Of a DNA stretch of 64,000 nucleotides, positions 48,121 to 57,064 are shown piece after piece. Where the stretch lies: assembly GCA_965214375.1 (NCBI GenBank), contig OZ243947.1, positions 434,001-498,000 of the forward strand. The letters run 5' to 3'. Both the position numbers and the translations under genes were made by a program. How positions within the stretch are numbered: the first letter of the stretch is position 1; each line of letters begins with the position of its first letter. The notes beneath the pieces are model-generated. The model made no database searches. It saw only the letters and a program-made list of their open reading frames with translations, and was not told where the DNA came from. Source of the DNA: Endobugula sp965214375 (GTDB lineage Bacteria > Pseudomonadota > Gammaproteobacteria > Pseudomonadales > Cellvibrionaceae).

Positions 48121-48916
48121 TGTGGGTATTCAAGGCTAACAGCATTGCTTTGATCTCACGCAATTCTGCCTGCACTTCTCTAAGCGTTGGTTCACCGTCA
48201 AGACGATTTTGCTCTTGATGCTCCTCTTCAAGTACGTTAACAACGATACCGATAATCATATTTAAAAAAGCAAATGCCGTAAAAAAGATAAACGTTAAAT
48301 AGTATACCCAGCTAAAACCATAGACTGTCATGGTTTCATACATGACATCAGTCCAATCCTCAAAGGTCATTACACGAAAGAGTGTTAACAAACTCAGTGC
48401 AATATCTCCCCATAAAGTCGGATTAATTTCACTAAAGAAGGTGGAGCCAATAGCAGCATAGATATAAAAAATAATAAACATTAATAAAGCCACATACCCT
48501 AAACGCGGCAATGCTTTTAATAACGAGTTTAATAGCATGCGCAATTCAGGAATAATGGAGACCATCCGCAACACACGAAAAATACGAATCAAGCGCCCAA
48601 TAATGGCCAACTCGCTATTATCAATAGGGATCAGGCTAACGGTAACAATAACCGTATCAAAAATATTCCAGCCATTTTTGAAAAAGTTGGGTTTATATTT
48701 TTCACCTAAAAAACGAATAACAATTTCCACTAAAAAGAAAATGGTGATAAACCAATCCAAAAAGATCACAATACGCGCAACCGATTCTGGAATATCATAG
48801 GTGTGAGCGCCAATCATAATTGCCGAAAAAATAATAACGCCTACAACAAATATCTCAAACGCTTTGTTTGAGCGAATTTTTTCAAACCGATCCTGCATTG
48901 TTATTTTCTGCTCCAT
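48110..48916 (-). CDS. voltage-gated cation channel, bacterial sodium channel type
   Basis: A 268-residue six-helix ion channel of the BacNav/NaChBac type. S4 carries the regularly spaced arginines (IIGRLIRIFRVLRMVSII, about residues 103-120), S5 follows, and the pore has FRVMTFEDWTDVMYE, where TFEDW occupies the selectivity filter position (TLESW in NaChBac). A C-terminal coiled-coil (RLDGEPTLREVQAELREIKAML) would aid tetramer assembly. It lies between cysS and an unknown gene on the same strand. The Met at 48898 is another possible start. Sodium rather than calcium selectivity is a guess. Confidence 0.88.
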   Translation of the reverse strand: MEQKITMQDRFEKIRSNKAFEIFVVGVIIFSAIMIGAHTYDIPESVARIVIFLDWFITIFFLVEIVIRFLGEKYKPNFFKNGWNIFDTVIVTVSLIPIDNSELAIIGRLIRIFRVLRMVSIIPELRMLLNSLLKALPRLGYVALLMFIIFYIYAAIGSTFFSEINPTLWGDIALSLLTLFRVMTFEDWTDVMYETMTVYGFSWVYYLTFIFFTAFAFLNMIIGIVVNVLEEEHQEQNRLDGEPTLREVQAELREIKAMLLALNTHNDR

Positions 48917-48927
48917 TGTTTAACCGC

Positions 48928-50322
48928 TTACTTACGCCTCCACGTTGTACCATCACGAGAATCTTCAAGAAGAACACCCTCCGTATCCAACTGCTGACGA
49001 ATTTCATCCGCACGCGCATAATTTTTATCTTTCTTTGCTTGAACACGCTCAGCAATGAGTGCCTCAATGTCTTCAGCACTGATTCCGTCACCACCCGCCT
49101 GTAAAAACTCAGCAGGATCAAACTGTAAAATACCAAGAATATCAGCCATACATTTAAGCTCAGCAACAAGCTTAATCGCTTGCTGATCGTCACCGGCTTT
49201 TGTTATGGTGTTTATGTCTTTTACCAAATCATACATAGCCGCAAGAGCGACACGAGTATTAAAATCATCATTCATGGCTTCAAAAAATGTTTGATAATAT
49301 CGACTATCGGCAATGTCTGACTTTTCTGCTGCGGGCACATTAGGATAATTTTTTAGCGCATGGTAAAAGCGGTCTAAGCCTGCTTGTGCTTCTACTAAAT
49401 TATCCTCTGAATAATTAATATGGCTGCGATAATGACTACTCACAATTAAGTACCGTATCACCTCCGGGTGGTATTTTTCTAACACATCACGAATGGTAAA
49501 AAAGTTGCCTAACGATTTTGACATCTTTTCACCATCTACACGAACAGCCCCTGCGTGCATCCAATAGTTTACGTACTTACAACCATTGGCCGCTTCACTT
49601 TGAGCAATTTCATTTTCATGATGAGGGAATGGCAAATCAGGGCCGCCGCCATGAAGATCAAAATTGGCGCCCAAGCAACTTTTACTCATCGCTGAACATT
49701 CAATATGCCAACCCGGACGCCCCATACCCCAGGGAGACTCCCACCAAGGCGCTTCGTCTGCTGATTTCCAAAGCGCAAAATCGCGCGAATCTTCTTTACT
49801 ATCCCCCACTTCAACACGTGCACCAGATAACACTTCTTCAGGATTTTTGCCCGAAAGCTGGCCATAGTTATCGAACTTGCTTACCCGATAATACACGTCA
49901 CCATTATCCGCAACATAGGCATAATCTTTATTAATTAAGGTTTGCACCAAATCAATAATATGCTGCATATTGCATGTCACTTGCGGCTCTTGGGTAGGTG
50001 GCAACACACCCAATTTACACTCGTCTTCATGCATCGCATCAATAAATCGCTGCGACAACGCCAGACTATCTTCGCCATTTTCGGCAGCGCGGTTAATTAT
50101 TTTGTCGTCAACATCAGTGATATTGCGTACGTAATTAACATCCCACCCTTGCGAACGCAAAAAACGGGTAATCACATCAAACGACACTAACACACGGGCG
50201 TGACCAATATGACAATAATCATAAACTGTCATGCCACAGACATAGAGGCCGATTTTTCCTTCTTCAATAGGTGTAAATTCAACTTTTTCACGCTCTAGTG
50301 TGTTATAAATTTTTAATGTCAT
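48928..50322 (-). CDS. cysS: cysteine-tRNA ligase
   Basis: Charges tRNA-Cys. The 464-residue class I synthetase has the HIGH motif CHIGHARV (about residues 37-44), the KMSKS loop GEKMSKSLG (about 266-274), and the zinc ligands Cys28 in LYVCGMTV, Cys in WHIECSAMS and His/Glu in PFPHHENEIAQSE. Length is normal. It follows glnS with a 54-base gap on the same strand and may be co-transcribed. No regulatory leader is apparent. Confidence 0.97.
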   Translation of the reverse strand: MTLKIYNTLEREKVEFTPIEEGKIGLYVCGMTVYDYCHIGHARVLVSFDVITRFLRSQGWDVNYVRNITDVDDKIINRAAENGEDSLALSQRFIDAMHEDECKLGVLPPTQEPQVTCNMQHIIDLVQTLINKDYAYVADNGDVYYRVSKFDNYGQLSGKNPEEVLSGARVEVGDSKEDSRDFALWKSADEAPWWESPWGMGRPGWHIECSAMSKSCLGANFDLHGGGPDLPFPHHENEIAQSEAANGCKYVNYWMHAGAVRVDGEKMSKSLGNFFTIRDVLEKYHPEVIRYLIVSSHYRSHINYSEDNLVEAQAGLDRFYHALKNYPNVPAAEKSDIADSRYYQTFFEAMNDDFNTRVALAAMYDLVKDINTITKAGDDQQAIKLVAELKCMADILGILQFDPAEFLQAGGDGISAEDIEALIAERVQAKKDKNYARADEIRQQLDTEGVLLEDSRDGTTWRRK

Positions 50323-50376
50323 AAACTGTTACTTTATTACCATATATTTAAATATGTATCGCAATTAAATTGCCTA

Positions 50377-52026
50377 TTAGCCATTAAACGTATCACGCAA
50401 TCCAATGGTGCGGTTAAACACTAACTCCTCAGAGCGGCTATCACGACAGAAGTAACCCTCACGTTCAAACTGATAAGTGACTCCAGCTGCAGCCGTTAAT
50501 AAGCCTTTTTCACCGATGCAGTTTTTGTGAATTTTTAAACTATCAGGATTGAAATGATCCAAAAAGTTTTTATCGCCTGAATCCGGTGCCTCATCGTTAA
50601 ACAATCGATCATATAATGCCACATCAAATGTTGCATGATCGCGTGCATCCACCCATTGAATGACGCCTTTGGGTTTAATACCGTCTTCAGGATTATTACC
50701 CACGGTGCCTTCAATCACACGCGCTTTAACTTCAATAATATTACCTGCGTCGTCTTTAACACATTCATCGGCTTCAATGACGTAGGCATTACGCAAACGG
50801 ACACGTTTACCAATCACTAAACGCTTATATTTTTTGTTGGCTTCTTCACGAAAATCGTCTGCATCAATATAAACCTCACGGCTGAAGGGTAATTTCCGCG
50901 TTGGCCAGTCATCATGACTAGGATGACTCGGTGCAGTCATCACTTCGGCTTTCTCTTCTGGATAATTCGTCAGTGTCACTTTCAAAGGATTAATCACACA
51001 CATGGCACGGGGTGCTGTTTTATCCAAATCATCACGAATCGCATGCTCTAACATAGCAACATCAACAACACCGTCAGACTTAGTCACGCCGATCACATCG
51101 CAAAACTTTCGCAAAGCGGCTGGAGTCACTCCACGACGACGCAAACCGGCAATGGTCGGCATACGTGGGTCGTCCCAGCCATCAACGCGACCCTCATCTA
51201 CCAATTGTTTTAACTTACGTTTTGATGTCACCGTGTAATTGAGGTTTAAACGTCCGAACTCATACTGCGTCGGTTGGCTGGGCACGGGCAAATTGTCAAT
51301 AAACCACTCATACAATGGGCGGTGATCCGCAAATTCCAAGGTACAGATAGAATGGGTCACACCCTCGATGGCGTCTTCCTGACCATGCGTGAAGTCATAG
51401 GTGGGATAAATACACCACTGGTCACCGGTCTGATGATGGGAGGCTTTACGGATACGGTATAAAATCGGGTCACGCAAGTTAATATTGCCACTAGCCATGT
51501 CAATTTTAGCTCGTAAGACACAAGCGCCCTCTTCATATTCACCGGCTTTCATCTTTTCGAATTCAGCGAGGTTCTCTGCCACTGAACGTTCGCGATAGGG
51601 GCTATTCTTGCCCGGCTCAGTCAAGGTTCCTCGGTATTCTCGTGCTTCATCAGGGCTTAAGTGACACATATACGCCTTACCCTGTCCTATCAAATACACG
51701 GCCCACTCATAAAATTGCTGAAAATAGCTGGACGCATAACGTATATCGCCACTCCATTGGTATCCCAACCACTCCACATCACGAATAATGGCATCAATAT
51801 ACTCTTGATCCTCTTTGGCTGGATTGGTGTCATCAAAACGTAAGTGGCATACGCCGTCAAAGGTTTCAGCTAAGCCAAAATTCAAACAAATGGATTTGGC
51901 GTGGCCGATATGAAGATAACCATTGGGTTCTGGTGGGAAACGCGTGGTAATGGACTGGTATTTACCGGACTCCAGATCCTGTTTCAGTATCTGTTCCAGA
52001 AAGTTCAGGGGTTTCTCTGCGGTCAT
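50377..52026 (-). CDS. glnS: glutamine-tRNA ligase
   Basis: Charges tRNA-Gln. The 549-residue class I enzyme has PNGYLHIGHAKS (HIGH motif, residues about 32-43), the variant KMSKS loop VTSKRKLKQL, and the family segments DDTNPAKEDQEYIDAI and CIYPTYDFTHGQEDAIEGVTHS. The C-terminal tRNA-binding beta barrels are complete. It is divergent from ppiB across about 100 bases. The direct Gln enzyme fits gammaproteobacteria. Confidence 0.97.
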   Translation of the reverse strand: MTAEKPLNFLEQILKQDLESGKYQSITTRFPPEPNGYLHIGHAKSICLNFGLAETFDGVCHLRFDDTNPAKEDQEYIDAIIRDVEWLGYQWSGDIRYASSYFQQFYEWAVYLIGQGKAYMCHLSPDEAREYRGTLTEPGKNSPYRERSVAENLAEFEKMKAGEYEEGACVLRAKIDMASGNINLRDPILYRIRKASHHQTGDQWCIYPTYDFTHGQEDAIEGVTHSICTLEFADHRPLYEWFIDNLPVPSQPTQYEFGRLNLNYTVTSKRKLKQLVDEGRVDGWDDPRMPTIAGLRRRGVTPAALRKFCDVIGVTKSDGVVDVAMLEHAIRDDLDKTAPRAMCVINPLKVTLTNYPEEKAEVMTAPSHPSHDDWPTRKLPFSREVYIDADDFREEANKKYKRLVIGKRVRLRNAYVIEADECVKDDAGNIIEVKARVIEGTVGNNPEDGIKPKGVIQWVDARDHATFDVALYDRLFNDEAPDSGDKNFLDHFNPDSLKIHKNCIGEKGLLTAAAGVTYQFEREGYFCRDSRSEELVFNRTIGLRDTFNG

Positions 52027-52125
52027 AAATCATCCAGTCAGTAGAAGAAATTCATCAAATCGCGTATTATAGCTGCCTCTTGTGGTTCTCACAGTATTAA
52101 TTTTTAAAAGCAACAGGATATATTC

Positions 52126-52635
52126 ATGGTAACTTTACACACGAATTTTGGTGACATTACGATTGAGCTGGATTTTGAGAAAGCACCCAAATCTGCGGAA
52201 AACTTTAAGCAATATGCAGATGATGGATTTTATGAAGGCACTATCTTCCATCGCGTTATTGACGGATTTATGGTTCAGGGTGGAGGATTTGATGTTGATA
52301 TGAACCAAAAAGAAACCCGTGAGCCTATTGCTAACGAAGCAGATAACGGCCTGAAAAATGACTGTTACACCATTGCTATGGCAAGAACCATGGATCCAGA
52401 TAGTGCCAGTTCACAATTCTTTATTAATGTAAAAGATAATGATTTCCTGAACCATACCTCAAAAAGCGCTCAAGGCTGGGGCTATTGCGTATTTGGCAAG
52501 GTTACCGAAGGTGTCGACATTGTCGACAAAATCAAAGCCGTACAAACGGGTTCCAGCATCTTTCACCAAGATGTTCCTCTAGAGCCGATTATTATTGAAA
52601 AGGTCACCGTAGAAGCAGTGTCTACTGCCGAATAA
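52126..52635 (+). CDS. ppiB: peptidyl-prolyl cis-trans isomerase B (cyclophilin)
   Basis: A 169-residue cytoplasmic cyclophilin without signal peptide. Active-site motifs are FHRVIDGFMVQGGGF (with the catalytic Arg, about residues 42-56), MARTMDPDSASSQFFINV (about 86-103) and FGKVTEGVDIVD. AACAGGA lies ahead of the ATG. It is followed after 9 bases by lpxH, a gene order also found in other gammaproteobacteria. Confidence 0.93.
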   Translation: MVTLHTNFGDITIELDFEKAPKSAENFKQYADDGFYEGTIFHRVIDGFMVQGGGFDVDMNQKETREPIANEADNGLKNDCYTIAMARTMDPDSASSQFFINVKDNDFLNHTSKSAQGWGYCVFGKVTEGVDIVDKIKAVQTGSSIFHQDVPLEPIIIEKVTVEAVSTAE

Positions 52636-52644
52636 CATCTTACG

Positions 52645-53364
52645 ATGATTTTATTGATCTCTGATCTTCATTTGACTCCAGAAAGGCCTGCCATTACGCA
52701 GGCTTTTTATTACTTTATGGAAAAGTACACGCCAGATGCGGATGCGTTATATATACTCGGCGACTTTTTTGAGGTCTGGCTGGGTGACGACGACGATACC
52801 CCCCTGTTTCAAGAGATTCAGGCGTTTTTGGCACGCTACAGCAAAGCACTGCCTATCTATATTATGCATGGCAACCGTGATTTCCTGCTAGGAGAGTTAT
52901 TCTGCCAACGGACTGGTGTGCAATTATTGGATGAGGAAACTATTATTGACGCGTACGGTTCACGGTATTTGTTAATACACGGGGACAGCCTATGCACCAA
53001 AGACCAATCATATATGTTATTTCGAGCAGCTGCCCGCTCACAAGAGTGGCAAGAAGCGTTTTTACAACAATCATTGGAAGCACGACGCGCCTATGCCAAA
53101 GAACTACGCGCTAACAGCAAAACCATGAATAGCAATAAATCTGAGGATATCATGGATGTTACCCCCGATGAGGTGGTAACCATTATGGAAAAGTACCAGA
53201 TACAAAAATTGGTTCACGGGCATACTCACCGCCCCGATTCACATAACCTTAACGCCAATAACAAACCTGCGACAAGACTGGTTCTTGGTGATTGGGATCA
53301 TAAAGCCTGGTACGCCACTATTGATGAACATGGGATTCAGCAATATTCTTTTGAAATCGAATAA
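52645..53364 (+). CDS. lpxH: UDP-2,3-diacylglucosamine diphosphatase
   Basis: Hydrolyses UDP-2,3-diacylglucosamine to lipid X in lipid A synthesis at the inner membrane. The 239-residue metallophosphoesterase has DLHL (residues 7-10), LGDFFEVWLGDDD (about 38-50), HGNRDFLLG (about 75-83), IHGDSLC and the C-terminal HGHTHRP (about 191-197), the metal ligands of the family. It pairs with ppiB. Downstream lies a degraded stretch with two gene tails. Confidence 0.95.
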   Translation: MILLISDLHLTPERPAITQAFYYFMEKYTPDADALYILGDFFEVWLGDDDDTPLFQEIQAFLARYSKALPIYIMHGNRDFLLGELFCQRTGVQLLDEETIIDAYGSRYLLIHGDSLCTKDQSYMLFRAAARSQEWQEAFLQQSLEARRAYAKELRANSKTMNSNKSEDIMDVTPDEVVTIMEKYQIQKLVHGHTHRPDSHNLNANNKPATRLVLGDWDHKAWYATIDEHGIQQYSFEIE

Positions 53365-53371
53365 CTTATAC

Positions 53372-53644
53372 CGTTACCATCAACCAAAGACCAATGCTCA
53401 ATACCAACAATTGGATAAAGCACTGCACAAGCTAGAAGCCATCAACATAAAGACGGTACGCATAGTGACTTTCATATGAGCTACAACATTGGAATGCCAT
53501 AATATCAACAACACTGTCGTCAATATTACCGCGTTTGAACACTTTTCAGGTTTTGAAAAAATCAACGTCAACTGGTTAAACAGTAAGGCTCAAGGTTCTA
53601 TCAAAACCACAAAAACCGAGGCAAAAAACATACCATTGAAATAA
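53372..53644 (+). pseudogene. degraded tail of a ZrgA-like (DUF2796) protein
   Basis: One frame gives NAQYQQLDKALHKLEAINIK, an in-frame TGA at 53477-53479, then ATTLECHNINNTVVNITAFE, HFSGFEKINVNWLNSKAQGS and a TAA at 53642-53644. The order (Cys-containing strand, F.GFEK..VNWL..KAQGS) resembles the C-terminus of the DUF2796/ZrgA zinc-uptake-associated periplasmic proteins. The N-terminal half and start are missing. I infer the family from memory of its C-terminal pattern. Confidence 0.55.
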
Positions 53645-53677
53645 TTATTGATAAGGTAGGACCGCGGCTGCAGTGAC

Positions 53678-53866
53678 AGTATTATTAGTGGCTTGTTGTT
53701 ATTATGGTTGGGTGTTGTTATTGCGCATCCCTTTATTGTCGAACTTTACGGCCTGAGTATTCACTCCCTCCCCTACACTCTCAATACGCTTTATTTTTCG
53801 ATCGGAATCATTATCACTGCACAAATACTCGCCTGTTTTCCTGCATGGAAAGCATATAAAAGCTGA
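53678..53866 (+). pseudogene. C-terminal remnant of an FtsX-type ABC permease
   Basis: The frame reads SIISGLLLLWLGVVIAHPFI, a periplasmic turn, YFSIGIIITAQILAC, and FPAWKAYKS before TGA, which is the last two transmembrane segments and the P-A-W-x-A-Y end typical of MacB/FtsX-like permeases. In several gammaproteobacteria a ZrgA gene is followed by an ABC ATPase and such a permease. Here the ATPase and most of the permease are gone, so this looks like the end of a collapsed zrg-type operon. No start codon. Confidence 0.6.
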
Positions 53867-53942
53867 CTGCAGGAACTAATATTTGAAAACATTTTCTAAT
53901 GAGACTATAAGATAGTCACCGGATACGATAAGATAATAACGT

Positions 53943-56090
53943 ATGTGCCATTACCAAAAGAAAAAAACGATTAAAACACTGTTATTCCTAATCGCTGTTA
54001 TTTTTTTATCACCAGCCCACGCCAGTTGGAATAACCCCTATCCATCGGCACAAAGTGATCAAAATATACTCTATACCGCTTTTTCTGCACGCCCAAAACA
54101 TTTAGACCCGGCACGTTCTTATGGTGAAGAAGCGTATGTTTTTTTAGGACAGATTTACGAGCCCCCCCTCGAATACCATTATTTACATCGTCCCTATCGC
54201 TTACAACCGCAAACGCTGGAACGCATGCCGGAGATCGTTTATTTCAATAGTGCTAATGAGGTTGTCGGCGATGAGGACGCAGATATTGCCTACACTGAAT
54301 ATCGCATGACCCTACAAAAAGGTATTCTATACCAGCCACACCCGGCATTAGCCACGGATGACAAAGGGCGTTATCACTACCATATAATGACGCGAGAACA
54401 GACCTCTTCTGTTAAAACCTTGTCACATCTTGATCATCATGGCACACGTGAATTACGCGCCGAAGATTATGTGTATCAAATTAAACGTATTGCAGACCCC
54501 AAAAATTACTCGCCCATTAACAGCTTAATGCAGCAATATATTGAGGGATTAAAAGACACCTCGGATTACCTCAAAGACAACCCTGATACAGATTTGCGCA
54601 CCTTGTCGATCAGTGGCGTCCAAGCACACAATGACTATCAATACAGCATTCGTATTAAAGGCCAATATCAGCAATTTATTTATTGGTTAGCCATGCCATT
54701 CTTTGCGCCCGTCCCCTGGGAAGCGGATGTTTTCTATACACAGCCGGGATTTAAAGAGAACAATATTAATATTCACTGGTACCCTATTGGTACGGGTGCT
54801 TATATGCTGACAGAAAACAATCCTAACCTGAGAATGGTATTGGAAAAAAACCCTCACTTTCGTGGGCAGTATTATCCGACTGACGGCGCACCGGGCGACA
54901 AAGAAAATGGTTTACTGGACGATGCTGGCAAGCCTATTCCCTTTATCGACAAAGTGATTTATACCTTGGAAAAAGAATCGATTCCTTATTGGAACAAATT
55001 TTTACAAGGGTATTTTGATAGCTCCGGCATTAGTGCTGACAGCTTTGATAACGCGGTCAATTTGGGTAGCACGGGTGATATCTCGCTAACTGATGCGCTG
55101 AAAGAAAAAGGCATACGCTTAAATACCAGTATCCAAACCTCCAGCTTTTATTTAGGGTTTAATATGCTCGACCCGGTGGTCGGCGGTAATAGCGAACGCG
55201 CACGGTTATTGCGGCAAGCCATTTCTATTGCAATTGATTACGATGAGTATATTTCCATCTTTGCCAATGGCCGTGGCATACCCGGACAAAGTCCTATTCC
55301 GCCGGGTATTTTTGGCTACCTCGAAGGAGAATCAGGAATTAACCCTTATGTCTACGAGTGGCAACAAGGAAAAGCAAAACGTAAAAATATTGAGCATGCC
55401 AGCGCATTAATGGCTGAGGCAGGTTATACCGATGGTATTGATCAGGAAACCGGTAAACCGTTAGCCATTTATTATGAATCGGTGGATAGCGGGCCCAGTG
55501 GTAAGGCGCGTCTGAATTGGTTACGAAAACAACTAGAAAAAATTAATATTCAACTGATTATTCGTTCAACTGACTATAATCGGTTTCGTGAAAAAATGAG
55601 TAATGGCAAAGCACAATTATTTATGTGGGGCTGGAACGCTGATTACCCGGATCCGGAAAACTTTTTATTTTTACTGCATAGCTCACAAGGGCTGGTCGAT
55701 CATCAAGGTGCCAACTCTGCTAATTACAGCAACCCCGAATATGATCGTTTATTTGATCAGATGAAAAACATGCCCAACTCACCAGAGCGCATGGACATTA
55801 TTCAACAAATGCTTGCGATTATCCGCCATGATGCCCCATGGGCCTTTGGTTTTCATCCCAAGCAATTTTCACTGCATCACGGTTGGTATAAAAATGTGAA
55901 GCCTTTTATCATGACCAATACAGGTACGATTAAATATAAACGTATTGATAGTGAAGAGCGTCATCGTTTGCGTGAAGAATGGAACCAACCAGTATTGTGG
56001 CCACTAGTCTTTATTATTCTAGCGCTGGCAGGTTTAATGGTTCCTGCTATTCGTGCCTATCGTCAGCGCGAAAGGAGTCGTGCTCTATGA
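53943..56090 (+). CDS. peptide ABC transporter substrate-binding protein with C-terminal membrane anchor
   Basis: A 715-residue family 5 extracellular solute-binding protein. It has a signal peptide (residues 1-27, ending AHA) and the family pattern FSARPKHLDPARSYGEEA, YPIGTGAYMLTENNP, LLRQAISIAIDYDEYI and MWGWNADYPDPENFLFLLHS. It is longer than YejA (604) and, unusually, ends with a transmembrane segment (VLWPLVFIILALAGLMVPAIRA) and a basic tail, so it may be tethered to the inner membrane rather than free. The last four bases overlap the first permease. Oligopeptides or peptide-like compounds are the likely cargo. Confidence 0.87.
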   Translation: MCHYQKKKTIKTLLFLIAVIFLSPAHASWNNPYPSAQSDQNILYTAFSARPKHLDPARSYGEEAYVFLGQIYEPPLEYHYLHRPYRLQPQTLERMPEIVYFNSANEVVGDEDADIAYTEYRMTLQKGILYQPHPALATDDKGRYHYHIMTREQTSSVKTLSHLDHHGTRELRAEDYVYQIKRIADPKNYSPINSLMQQYIEGLKDTSDYLKDNPDTDLRTLSISGVQAHNDYQYSIRIKGQYQQFIYWLAMPFFAPVPWEADVFYTQPGFKENNINIHWYPIGTGAYMLTENNPNLRMVLEKNPHFRGQYYPTDGAPGDKENGLLDDAGKPIPFIDKVIYTLEKESIPYWNKFLQGYFDSSGISADSFDNAVNLGSTGDISLTDALKEKGIRLNTSIQTSSFYLGFNMLDPVVGGNSERARLLRQAISIAIDYDEYISIFANGRGIPGQSPIPPGIFGYLEGESGINPYVYEWQQGKAKRKNIEHASALMAEAGYTDGIDQETGKPLAIYYESVDSGPSGKARLNWLRKQLEKINIQLIIRSTDYNRFREKMSNGKAQLFMWGWNADYPDPENFLFLLHSSQGLVDHQGANSANYSNPEYDRLFDQMKNMPNSPERMDIIQQMLAIIRHDAPWAFGFHPKQFSLHHGWYKNVKPFIMTNTGTIKYKRIDSEERHRLREEWNQPVLWPLVFIILALAGLMVPAIRAYRQRERSRAL

Positions 56091-57064
56091 TGGCCTATAT
56101 AATCCGTCGACTCCTTTACGCTATTCCTATTTTAATTGGCGTTAATATTATTACTTTTTTACTGTTCTTTTATGTCAACTCACCTGACGATATTGCCAAA
56201 TCGCAATTAGGCGAACGGCGCATTACTGACGCGGCCGTTACTCAATGGAAAAAAGACAAGGGCTATGACAAGCCGGTTATTTGGAATCATGAACGTTCCG
56301 GTTTGCAGCAATTCAGTGACACCATATTTTTTGAAAAATCTATCAAGATGTTGTTTTTTGATTTTGGCTCTTCCGATAGCGGGCGTGATATTAATTATGA
56401 TATCAGCCAACGCATGTGGCCCAGCCTTGCGATTGCTATCCCCTCCCTGATTGTCGGTTTAGCTTTAAATATTAGTATTGCACTCATGGTGGTGTTATTT
56501 AGAAGTACACGTATCGATACTGGGGCTGTTGCGATCTGTGTATTTTTACTCTCTATTTCGTCGCTGTTCTATATTATTGGTGGACAATATCTTATTAGTA
56601 AGCTGCTTCATCTGGCACCTATCTCAGGTTATGACACAGGCTTTGAAGCGATTAAATTTTTAATGCTGCCCGTGATTATTGGCTTATTAAGTGGGATAGG
56701 CAGTGGCGTGCGTTTGTATCGTACGTTTTTTCTGGAAGAAATTGGTAAAGACTATGTGCGTACCGCACGTGCAAAAGGCGTGAGTGAAGCACGCACTTTA
56801 TTCCGCCATGTGCTCAGTAATGCCATGATTCCCATTCTGACCGGGGTTGTGGTGATTTTGCCATTATTATTTATGGGCAGTTTACTGACTGAATCGTTTT
56901 TTAGTATTCCCGGTCTTGGCAGTTATACCATCGACGGTATCCAGCGTCAGGATTTTGCGATTGTTCGCTCCATGGTTTATCTAGGGTCGGTATTGTATAT
57001 CATAGGCCTTATACTCACTGATATTTCCTACACCATTGCTGACCCACGAGTGAGGTTAAACTAA
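56087..57064 (+). CDS. peptide ABC transporter permease (first), YejB/OppB type
   Basis: A 325-residue permease of the dipeptide/oligopeptide class. The first helix (YIIRRLLYAIPILIGVNIITFLLF) and the EAA-like loop RTARAKGVSEARTLFRHVLSNA (about residues 226-247) are typical. Five to six helices are present. The start at 56087 (MMAY) has AAGGAG upstream and overlaps the previous stop (ATGA). It shares one base with the start of the next permease, so the four genes form one translationally coupled operon. Confidence 0.92.
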   Translation: MMAYIIRRLLYAIPILIGVNIITFLLFFYVNSPDDIAKSQLGERRITDAAVTQWKKDKGYDKPVIWNHERSGLQQFSDTIFFEKSIKMLFFDFGSSDSGRDINYDISQRMWPSLAIAIPSLIVGLALNISIALMVVLFRSTRIDTGAVAICVFLLSISSLFYIIGGQYLISKLLHLAPISGYDTGFEAIKFLMLPVIIGLLSGIGSGVRLYRTFFLEEIGKDYVRTARAKGVSEARTLFRHVLSNAMIPILTGVVVILPLLFMGSLLTESFFSIPGLGSYTIDGIQRQDFAIVRSMVYLGSVLYIIGLILTDISYTIADPRVRLN

